A program made the translations under genes and the position numbers. From Bactericera cockerelli (Eukaryota; Arthropoda; Insecta; Hemiptera; Triozidae), in NCBI GenBank assembly GCA_024516035.1, contig CM044959.1, forward strand, positions 11,157,588-11,221,587: DNA of 64,000 nucleotides, in the 5' to 3' direction. Positions 40,974 to 50,616 of this stretch are shown here, one piece after another. The notes below the pieces were generated by a model. It was not told where the DNA came from. It saw only the letters and a list, made by a program, of their open reading frames with translations, and made no database searches. Position 1 is the stretch's first letter. Each line of letters begins with the position of its first letter.

Positions 40974-41820
40974 GGGGATTTCACGATTCGTCTCAAACTA
41001 CCTGAGGTGGCCTTTTTCACAACACGATTCGTCTCAAGAAAAACAAAACACGATTCGTCTCATAACACGATTCGTCTCAAATACTCAAAAATCGAAAATA
41101 TATAATATCCCTTTCAAACTGTCCCCATAAGAAAAAATTCCCTCTCGCACCAAAAAAAAAATCCCTATAAAATGGCGATGTTCACGATGTTATTGTTTTG
41201 AACCAGTAACAGTCATCTATGTTATCAGTGTTTATTTGAGTGTTTGACAGTATAGGGTTAGGTAAAATACATAGAAGGCCATGCCTCAAAAATATAGTAG
41301 GGTTAGGTAAAATACATAGAAGGTCATGCCTCAAGAATATAGTATTACGGTTAGGGATAATACATAGAAGGCAATGGCTTAGGTTTAAAGTAGGGTTAGG
41401 TAAAATGCATAGAAGGCCATGCCTCAAGAATATAGTAGGGTTAGGTAAAATGCATAGAAGGCCATGCCTCAAGAATATAGTGGGGTTAGCTAAAATACAT
41501 AGAAGGCCATGCCTCAAGAATATAGTAGGGTTAGGGATAATACATAGAAGGCAATGCCTTAGGTTTAAAGTAGGGTTAGGTAAAAAGCATAGAAGGCCAT
41601 GCCTCAAGAATATAAGTAAAAATTCCCTCTAAGATGTTTTAAATAAGATGTAATAAAATATCCCTCAATATGTACCGTATTTTATTGTCGTACTGAGACG
41701 AATCGTGTTGTTTACTTTTCCGCAAAAAAAAATGTTTTGAGACGAATCGTGTGGTCATTTTTATACCTGAAATTCCAACCTTTTTAAAAAACCCTTTTTG
41801 AGACGAATCGTGATGCGCCC
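40974..41820. mobile_element. Candidate 847-bp non-autonomous DNA transposon with 8-bp target duplication
   Basis: GTTTCAAC flanks both ends (40966-40973, 41821-41828). Ends are GGGGATTTCACGATTCGTCT and, inverted, GGGCGCATCACGATTCGTCT. CACGATTCGTCTCA occurs four times at the left (40982, 41023, 41049, 41066) and its inverse three times at the right (41694, 41738, 41799). The centre is a 45-bp minisatellite. The 8-bp duplication fits hAT or other 8-bp groups; the superfamily is unknown. Confidence 0.85.
41254..41616. repeat. 45-bp minisatellite with a four-unit higher order
   Basis: Eight units start near 41254, 41299, 41347, 41392, 41437, 41482, 41527 and 41572. Most read GGGTTAGGTAAAATACATAG and end CCTCAAGAATATA. 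Units 3 and 7, 180 bp apart, instead carry TTAGGGATAA and end CTTAGGTTTAAA. Because 45 is a multiple of three, both strands stay open; the repetitive 15-residue frames are not evidence of a protein. Confidence 0.93.
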
Positions 41821-41879
41821 GTTTCAACTACCTACAAATTTGCTTTTTTGAGGAGTGCAATTCCTCAATACTTTTTTTA

Positions 41880-42275
41880 ATGCAATCAATAAAAAAGACA
41901 TTAAGTTTCTCGAAAAAGAAGGTCGTGTGTAAATATCTCAAACAGCACTGTTTCCTCGCTGTACTGCTTAAGCGGTTCTTTCAAAGTCTGAAATTGCGTA
42001 TTGGACATACTTTGATAACACATGGTCACTTATTCCGTAGAGAACCTCCCCCTGATTGTCAGTGTGGAATTCTACTAACGGTTTTACACATCTTAGATTG
42101 TCCTATTCTTGCCCCTATTCGCGCATCCCTACCCACTCCTCCTTCTCTTGTGGACAGCAAAGACGGGATTGACTCTCTAATGTTATACCTCAAGAGATCT
42201 CATTTATTTAGAAAGATCTAAACTTAGAAACGTTGCGAATGACCATCGTTGTGAAAGCACCATAAATAAAAAAAA
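41880..42275 (+). pseudogene. LINE 3' end (RNase H/finger region) with poly(A)
   Basis: A 113-codon frame includes LRIGHTLITHGHLFRREPPP, CQCGILLTVLHILDCP and SLMLYLKRSHLFRKI, typical of the end of I/Jockey-type LINE ORF2. It is followed by a short UTR and AATAAAAAAAAA. It lies between the 847-bp transposon and the kinase 3' end. Confidence 0.8.
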
Positions 42276-42301
42276 AGTCTGAAATATTACTTTGAAGGGG
42301 T

Positions 42302-42307
42302 TTTATT
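42302..42307 (-). promoter_or_regulatory. NIM1K: Candidate polyadenylation signal of the kinase gene
   Basis: AATAAA on the minus strand about 115 bp past the stop codon. The next sequence downstream is a LINE 3' end, so the host 3' UTR is probably short. Confidence 0.4.
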
Positions 42308-42420
42308 ACTGAATCTGGTCCGATCAAACACCTCGGCCGAGGTGTGAAGAACGCCTATATAAAGAAAGAGACAGCCCGGCAGAGTGTAAGGTTACGGTTT
42401 CATTAACCCAAAAGACGTGA

Positions 42421-42791
42421 CTACAGGATCCGACACAGCCTGGACTTGGCAGGTTTATTGGACTTGATTGTCTGGGTCAGCGGAGGGGCAGGATAGGCAA
42501 CATTGTTCTCAAGCCGGTGCACCACCATGCGGTAAGTCGCCACCGCCGAACTTTTCGATCCCTTGTCTTTCTCCTCCATGAGGAGGCTTTCGGAGATGCC
42601 GAGCTTGAGCAGGCGTTCTCTCGCCGTCCGCTCGATGGCGGTGGTGCCGGCGGCGGGGTCCCGTGGCGTCATGCTCCAGTCGTGCGCCTTGGCGATGGGC
42701 ACTGCGTTGAGGGAGACATTGAGGAGCCAGGAGCTGTTGTAGATCTGCTCCAGACCGAACCGGTTCTCGGGGTCCTGGCACAGGAGACCTC
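42421..42791 (-). CDS. NIM1K: NIM1-like kinase terminal exon
   Basis: Begins GA after ctttcccag and completes the C-lobe (GLLCQDPENRFGLEQIYNSS), then a tail with ERTARERLLKLGISESLL resembling the post-kinase segment of NIM1 and YRMVVHRLE, ending SRLCRIL and TAG at 42423-42421. GC content is much higher than in the flanks, as expected for coding sequence here. Confidence 0.9.
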
Positions 42792-45700
42792 CTGGGAAAG
42801 AGAATAATTTGTAATTTATTTATTTATTTATACAACAAAATAATACGAGCGGACCCATTGCTAACTATACAATAATTTGTTCCTAGCTATAAAAAACCTA
42901 TTTAAGTATAAAAATAAAAAATATTCAGATAATAACTAATTAATATTAAAACTAAAAATGGTGGGGGGAAAAAAAATCAATATGTATGTGAAGTGAAAAA
43001 GTTGTATGAGGTGGAAGAAAGTTAGTTAAGATCAGGTAATAGTATATCATAGTATAGTAGTCTGGCTGGGGGACTATAAACAGGGAGTAGACCGACAGTC
43101 TGGCTGGGGGACTATAAACAGGGAGGAGACCAGCAGTCTGGCTGGGGGACTATAAAGAGAGAGGAGACCAACAGTCTGGCTGGGGGACTATAAACAGGGA
43201 GTAGACCAACAGTCTGACTGGGACACTATAAACAGGGAGGAGACGAGCAGTCTGGCTGGGAGACTATAAAGAGGGAGGAGACCAGTAGTCTGGCTGGGGG
43301 ACTATAAAGAGGGAGGAGACGAGCAGTCTGGCTGGGAGACTATAAAGAGGGAGGAGACCAGTAGTCTAGTTGGGAGATTATAAACAGGGAGTAGACCAAC
43401 AGTCTGGCTGGGGGACTATAAACAGGGAGTAGACCATCATTGGCTTGGTTCTGGGGGCCCTTGTCAATTATTAGCCTCCTTTGTAAAGACAGTGGTAGAA
43501 GTGCTGAGTCATTCCTCTACTGTCTGGTTACCATCGTTCACGATGACGTCACCCTATGATGATGATGATATCACAATTTCACTCGCCATTTAGCGAGGAA
43601 ATTCTGCAGCAGTGATGGGCACTGTGCCAAGATCCTTAAAGATGGAGGAAATATTTTATATTGTGTCTGAGAAAATGTTAATAAAATTTGATTTTCACAA
43701 TTTTAGGGGGTAGCTAAGAATTGTAGTACTTTTCCGTATCTTATCTTACTTTTAAAATGTGAGTGTTTCACAGCCTTTTTAATTTCGTAGCTATGAAATA
43801 GCAAAGAAGCTCGAATACACTATTAGGTATAATAAAGACATAATTATATATAATGTACAAGCAAAATATTTATAATAAAAATTAAAAAAGTGGAATAAAC
43901 AATATAAAAACAATAAAAGAGGGAAAAATAGATGAATATATAAATATGTCCTAACTATTGGAAAAGAATGCCGTTGGTATTAGCACCGCCCTTGATCATG
44001 TTTTGTTTTATGAATGTCAATTTCCATGTATGTATATATTCTATGTAAATATTATTATTATTATTATAGTATGCTTTATTAGGAGGACAGAGTACAATGA
44101 TAATAGTATAAAATTAAGAAACAAATGACAAAATAAATAAGAAAAAAAGAAATAACACTAATGTCCTACCTAAAGGGCGGGGTTATTGCCTGTGGCAATC
44201 TCTTCCACCCAAACCTGAAGCTCATGGTCCCTGGAACTTACTGATAAGCGAGCGACAGGTGAGAGACAGCGTGCTGGGGAATGTGATGACGCCCAGAAGG
44301 ATAGCTTTCTTGAGGGTGTTCAGGTTCTCCCCGGGGAAGGGCATCTGGGCGGTCACCATGAAGTAGATGAGCACGCCCAGCGCCCACACATCCACCTTGG
44401 CGCCCACGTAGCTCTCGTCCCTGAACAGCTCAGGGGCGGCGTACGGCGGGGAGCCGCAGAAAGTTCGCAGCCTCTCTTGAGACCCTGGAAGACAAGAATA
44501 TAATAATAGTAATAATAATATCGCCTTATACTCCCCGATTAAGACTTTTAAGTCCCATTATTCCAGCAGTAAGCCCAAGACGTATTATTATGTGGTAAAA
44601 ATCCCAAATGGGAGGATAACTTGTCATGTCCCGGATGGGTTTCGAACCCACGACCTCTGGAATCTCTGGATTCGCAGAGTGCCGCCTTTACCACTGAGAT
44701 ACCGGGACAGACAGAATATAAATTTCAATATAAATATAATTAGTCTCTAGCTATCGGATTGCTATCATAGGTATATTAATACAGGGTGAGCATAAGGTCT
44801 CACCCCACCCCCCTTATCTCGAGAATGGCTGAAAATACAAGAAAACGCAAAAACCCGTATTCCTTAATTTTTAGGAGGATTAATTTTCAGCCAAAAAAAA
44901 TTTGCCTACAGGGCCCCAGTCAGGCTGGGCAACTGGGCATGGACCAACTTTAAAATCTCAAATAGAATGGTATATCTTGAGGCATAGGGGTAAGGGTGGT
45001 ATTATGGGACGGGGTTGTAATATGGGACACACGTCTCCTCGCAATACTAGAGGCGCGATCCAGCGCGTAATGAGTGAACTACTTCCCTTTCGTGATCCTT
45101 AAACATTTTTGAACGAGTTTTGGAAACAATCTCACATGCTTCATTTCATTCTGAAGGGAGCTGTTAAGTGAAGCACACAAAAGTTTTTTCTGGCAAGTCT
45201 AAAATTTAATTTTTTACCCAGTTATTTTTAATATTCTATTAAGTGTTTATATTTGGTTTAAAGGTATTTTTTCTCTTTTTTCAATGAATTTATCAGTTTA
45301 TGAAAGTGTTTAGTGTAAAAAAATGAAAAAATAAAACTCTGTGTAAAGTACCACTGGTGGTAAAATGGGCCGGGTGTCCCATATTACAACCCCTCTACTT
45401 TTTTCTACTTTGTTCTTTTTTTTCTCATCAACCTCAGTAGCTCAGTGGTAAGATGAGGGACTCGTAATCTGGAAGTCGGTGGTTCGAGTCCCGGCAGCAG
45501 TGTAAAAATTTAGCAGTGTGGGGTTGAATTATTCAATTGTGACATCACTATGCGATAACACAAATATGAAAACCTTATTTTTTCTGCTTGTCTTTCATTT
45601 CAGTCTTTCTTACAATGCCACGAAAACAGTTAGGACCTGTGAGGAAGAATGCTCGACAAAAATGGTGTTTAGAGGACTTAAGACTTGCTGTGGGCGATGT

Positions 45701-48700
45701 CAAGTCAAAGTCGATGTCATTCTTTTCAGTAGCCCCTACAAAAAATCGTTGGAAGAATCAATTGAGAAGAAAAATCAACAACTATTGAAATCTATGTCAC
45801 AAAAACGTGGTGCTGACGCAAAGGGAAAGAAGACGGCCATCAATCAGAAAAAGAAGAAAGTGCAGAAAGTTGTCATATCAGACAGTGAAGATGAAGAAAA
45901 TGATCATCTCACCATTTCTTCAGGAGTCTCCAACCTGGAGGAACAAATCGTTGGAGAGGAAGGGCCAAAAGATGTAGAATGTGTCTTCTGTCTGGAGAAA
46001 TGGTCTTCTTCCAAATCCAGGGAGAAATGGGTTAAATGTTCTATGTGTTTGGGATGGGCCCATGTTCTATGTAGTTCAGACTCCAACAAAGAAGTCTATA
46101 TTTGTGACTTCTGTGTTTAACTTAGCCTACCCTAGTCTTGGTAGTTAATTCCTAAGTGTTGATTTATTTGTTTAATTTGTTTGTTTTTTTCACTACTCAA
46201 ATAAATGAGTTTAAAAAATGTTTCTTTAATTTGTTCAATAAATAAAAATTCAAAATTCAAAACAGAATGATAGTTGTCTTCATTTTCTATTGATTATATG
46301 CCTAAAACACCACCGTCCCATATTACCACCCCTCCCGTCCCATATTACCACCCCTGTCCCATATTACAACCAATTGAGATGGGGTTAGAAAAACGCCGAA
46401 AAAAGTCATTTTTGTTCTGTTGATTTTGTTGAGACTTTGAAAACATAAAATAAACAATATTTTTGATATTCCGTAAGAGTTTCAGAATCTTATGTTTATT
46501 CCTCAAAGAGTTAGAGCAAAAAGAAAAAAAGTGTCCCATATTACCACCTTTTCCCCTATTGTTTTAAAGGTCTCATAGAGAGAATTTCATTACAACAAAT
46601 TTCAGTGAGCTACAACTTACCGTTCTTGAGATACAGGGTCGGACATCCTGCGTAATATCCATATATTTTGACATATAACTCATTGACTGTAAATTCCAGA
46701 AAAATGAAATTTGTTGATAATAACTCCTTATGGCAAGAAATTTCGAACATGTTAAAACTTGATTTGTTTTTTTCGTTAAAATTTTTCGGACTGTTCGTCC
46801 GGCTGGCTGACGAAACCGACCAGAAACTAATATCAACAGAGTATGTCGAGTTATATCTTTTTCGACAGGGCTTGTCATTAGGAGTTATTATCAACAAATT
46901 TCATTTTTATATAATTTACGGTTAACAAATTATAGGTCAAAATATATGGATATTACGCAGGACGTTCGACCCTGTATCTCGAGAACGGTAAGTCGTAGCT
47001 CACTGACATTTGTTGTAATGAAATTCTTTCTATGAGATCTTTAAAACAATATGCAACAAGACATACCATTCTATTTAAGATTTTAAATTTGGTCCATACC
47101 CAGCCTGACTGGGGCCGTGTACACAAATTTTTTTTGGCTGAATATTAATCCCCCTAAAAATTAAAGAATACGGGTTTTTGCGTTTTCTTGTATTTTCAGC
47201 CATTCTCGAGATACGGGGGGTGGGGTGAGACTTTATGCTCACCCTGTATATGTTAATCCGACCTCAGTAGCCGGCGGACTTGCAACCTGGAGGTCGGTGG
47301 TTCGAGTCCCGGTTTCAGCGTGGATTTAGTAAAGCGAGTTTAAGTAGTTGTGATATCACGAAAGTGATTAACACAAATATAACTATCGTAGATAGTTATT
47401 AATATAGGCCTGTTGACGAGTGCTACTTGATGAGCGTATTTTATAGTATTTCATGACCTTTATTTAATTTTATGTAAAGTTACAAACAGCCAGCGTCGAT
47501 GGCACGTTGGATATACCTGGCCCCCGATCCAGAAACCACTCTCACAAAGGCCAGAAGAGCCACTCTTATAATCCCCAAATCTACCCTTCAACGCCCTCGG
47601 ACATGCAAACTAGAAGCCAGGCTCGCTTGTAGTTTTCCAAGGGGCTTACAAAGAAAAAGCCCAAGTTCTCACAATGGTTGATCGCATAAAGGAGTATGTG
47701 GTTCAGGTCTTCAGGATGAGCCCACTTTTCAACTAAAGTTGGGTGAAGACCATAACTCCCCCAGCTGTAGCAAGCTGGCTACAACAACAACAATAAACAC
47801 ACACTCCTTTTTAATAAATGTGACTTTTTTTAATAGGGTAAACAATATTTTCCTTTAAGACTGTCCGGGTAGCTCAGTGGTAAAAGTGGCACTCTGTGAA
47901 ACCAGAGGTTCCAGAGGTCGCGGGTTTGAAGCCCAGTCGGGACATGACAAGTTATTCTCCCATTTGGGATTTTACCACATAATAATACGTCTTGGGCTTA
48001 CTGCTGTAATAATGGGACTTAATAGTAGTCCTATTCGGGCAGTATTTTTTTTTTTTTTTATTGGGGTTTAACGTCGCTTTCAACTGCCATGGTCATATCA
48101 CGACGGGGGTTTTACCCTCCATTCGCAGGAAACTCACAAACCTGCTACTCACATTGACCTCACCCAGCCTGAGTGGGGCCGGGAAAAGCCATCGTCACGA
48201 GAATTAGAATTTGAATGGTCACCCATCCAAGTCTTAACCTCGCTGGATGTCGCTTAACTTCGGTGTTCTGAAGGGAACCGGTGTATTCAACATGCCATCG
48301 ACGCTGGCTGTTCGGGCAGTATAAATAATCAATCAATCAATCAAATGTTTATTGTGAATAAATATATACAAAGTATGTGTTTCATATTTATCTTAAATGA
48401 CTAATTACATACTAAAAATTAAACTAAACTTAAACTAATGCGCCAGAGGCAACCAGTCTCAGGGTTCAAGTGGCCCCGGGAAAAGGAGAAGCAAAAGAAG
48501 AAAATTTAAAGAGAGATAGCAAGATGAACATGTGGTGATAGGAGGGCCAGTGAAGATAATGAGAGAAGAGTTACAGAAGGAGTAAAGAGTATTGATCAAT
48601 ATAGGTATAATAGATTGAGACGTGTAGGTAGAATAGTAAGATAAAGTAAGGCGATATTATTATTATTATCGTTAAAATTATTGATACTGGATATTTTTAT

Positions 48701-50582
48701 TATTATCGTCCAACCTGTTGGATTATTACCTTGACTTAGCTTGGTACTGAACCCGAGGTCTCCCAACTTGACCACGCCCCTCACACTGAGGAACACATTT
48801 TCAGCCTTGATATCTCTATGTATGATGTCTTTGTCATGCTGAAATCAAACAAGAGCCAGATATAAATTGTCAGCATAATAGCGTCTATGTCACAGTGGTC
48901 GAGTTGTGTAGCTTACTAGGATTACACGCACGGTGACCTGGGTTTGAATCTCGGCTGGGTTGAAACTTTAATCCTCGTAAGGAGAAATGAGTACGAGTAG
49001 TTTCTTGAACTCTGAGAAAAATGAGTAGTTATTTAAGAAAGCTATCTTAAAAGATACCTTTAAAGAAAAAAGTTGGTCCTTGTGCGCATGATCTTTAGCT
49101 CCAAGATCTGCGAAGTTAATGAAATTAAAATGGATCGATAATATTATACGATAAGCGCGTCACCGATATGAGTATTACTTCCGAGAAATTTCTAATATTA
49201 GAAATCGGAAGTATTGTGTTCGTTTTTGTAAAAAAAAATATTTTTTTGCACCGATTTCAATTTTTTTCATATTTCTGGACGTTTCATAACCTACTGAGTA
49301 AATTTGGTTTTGTGTCCGTCTGTCGGTCTGTCGATCCGTCGATCCGTCGGTCTGTTAAAACGATTCCTTGTAACGCGCAAATCTCAGAAACTACTCGGCC
49401 AATTTTGTTGAAATTTTGCACATATCTAGGAGACATTCTGTAGATGGTCCCATTTTAAATTCATCGAATTCATATCAGCGGTTCTGGGTGAAAGAGACCA
49501 TGCGCCTGACCACTAACTTTTTACTTAAACGCTTATATCTCGTGAACGGTACACCCGATTTTGATGAAATTTTGTTTTACTTATGTTATTTATATTTATT
49601 TTTAAATTAATAATAATTTGACTCTGATATATAAAAAATCCGAAATTTTGGACAAAAAAGTCAAAAAATAAGGACCACGACTTGCCGATACAGAATTTTT
49701 TGTGGAATCTAGAATGTAGAAAAAACGGTTTTCTACCATATAAATTAAATTTGAAGAAAATCGGTTCAGTCGTTTTGGAGATACAATTAATTTTGTATAA
49801 AGTCTCAAAATTGGCACGTGTTAACAATGTGAAACAATCACGAGGAAGTATTGTGTCCATAATTGGCAGTGTTTTTTTCTTTGACTGTTGCCAGTTGCAA
49901 AAAATATATTAACAGATCGACAGACAGACACAAAATCAAAGTTACTGAGGAGATCATAACATGTGCAGATAAGAAAAAAAATTGAATTCGAATTAAAAAT
50001 ATTATTTATTTTTACAAAAATTAACACAATATTAGCCAGCGTCGATGGTCCATTAAATGGACAGGTTCTCGTAGGATCACCGAAGTAAAACAACGTCCAG
50101 AGTGGTGAATACTTCGTGATGCTGTTATTTTGGCCCAGCTCAAGCTGGGTGAGGTTAATGTGGGTAGCAGGTTTTCTTGCGAATGGAGGGTAAGAACCCC
50201 GTCATGATGAAACCATGTAATTTAAAGCGACGTTTAAAAAAAAAAAAACGAAAAAAAATATACAATCTAATTTGTATTATTAGAAATTATAAAATAATAC
50301 TCTTTACTGGAAGTTAACCACCATCAGGCAAGATTAATGCTTAAAACGTTTTCTGGCACCCAATCCTCAGAGTCTCCTCATTATGTGTGTCAAAAACTCA
50401 TTTGGATGTGGAAAAAATCGTGCATTGTGTTGGATTCGAACCAACGGATTCCTTTGTACCTGGATTACCAGACTAGCGCCTTAACCACTTGACTACCAGT
50501 GCAAGTAAAGCTCACCAAATTTAAAAATAATTTAAAATTATAAAATAAAATGGCTGTAAGGAATGGCCTTGCCAACCAATGC

Positions 50583-50616
<34 letters not shown>

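Larger units (their letters stand above)
44987..46556 (+). mobile_element. Pogo-like transposon nested at a TA
   Basis: Flanked by TA (44985-44986, 46557-46558). Ends GGGGTAAGGGTGGTATTATG and, inverted, GGGGAAAAGGTGGTAATATG. The motif TCCCATATTACCACCCC is repeated inside both ends. The intact right arm of the host element shows the empty site gcaTAttg, proving the insertion. Confidence 0.92.
44782..47246. mobile_element. Fold-back element with long inverted arms, hosting a nested pogo-like element
   Basis: Flanked by TA; ends CAGGGTGAGCATAAGGTCTC and, inverted, CAGGGTGAGCATAAAGTCTC. The arms align for about 390 bp, sharing GAGAATGGCTGAAAATACAA and ATATCCATATATTTTGAC, once the 1570-bp insert in the left arm is removed. 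Apart from the insert the element is about 890 bp with no coding capacity seen. Confidence 0.9.

Noticed and set aside
41254..41616. Interstitial telomere array
   Set aside because: TTAGG occurs only once per 45-bp unit and never in tandem.
41182..41632. Overlapping 130-141 codon frames on both strands
   Set aside because: The 45-bp array has a unit divisible by three and no stop, so both strands stay open without selection.
42509..42807. Alternative frames of 90-96 codons on both strands over the last kinase exon
   Set aside because: They are shadows of the GC-rich coding exon; only the frame ending SRLCRIL fits the kinase.
45518..46120. Host PHD-finger gene of 200 codons
   Set aside because: The frame starts in a SINE, lies inside a transposon with TA-flanked inverted ends, and its finger is the C-terminus of a pogo-like transposase.
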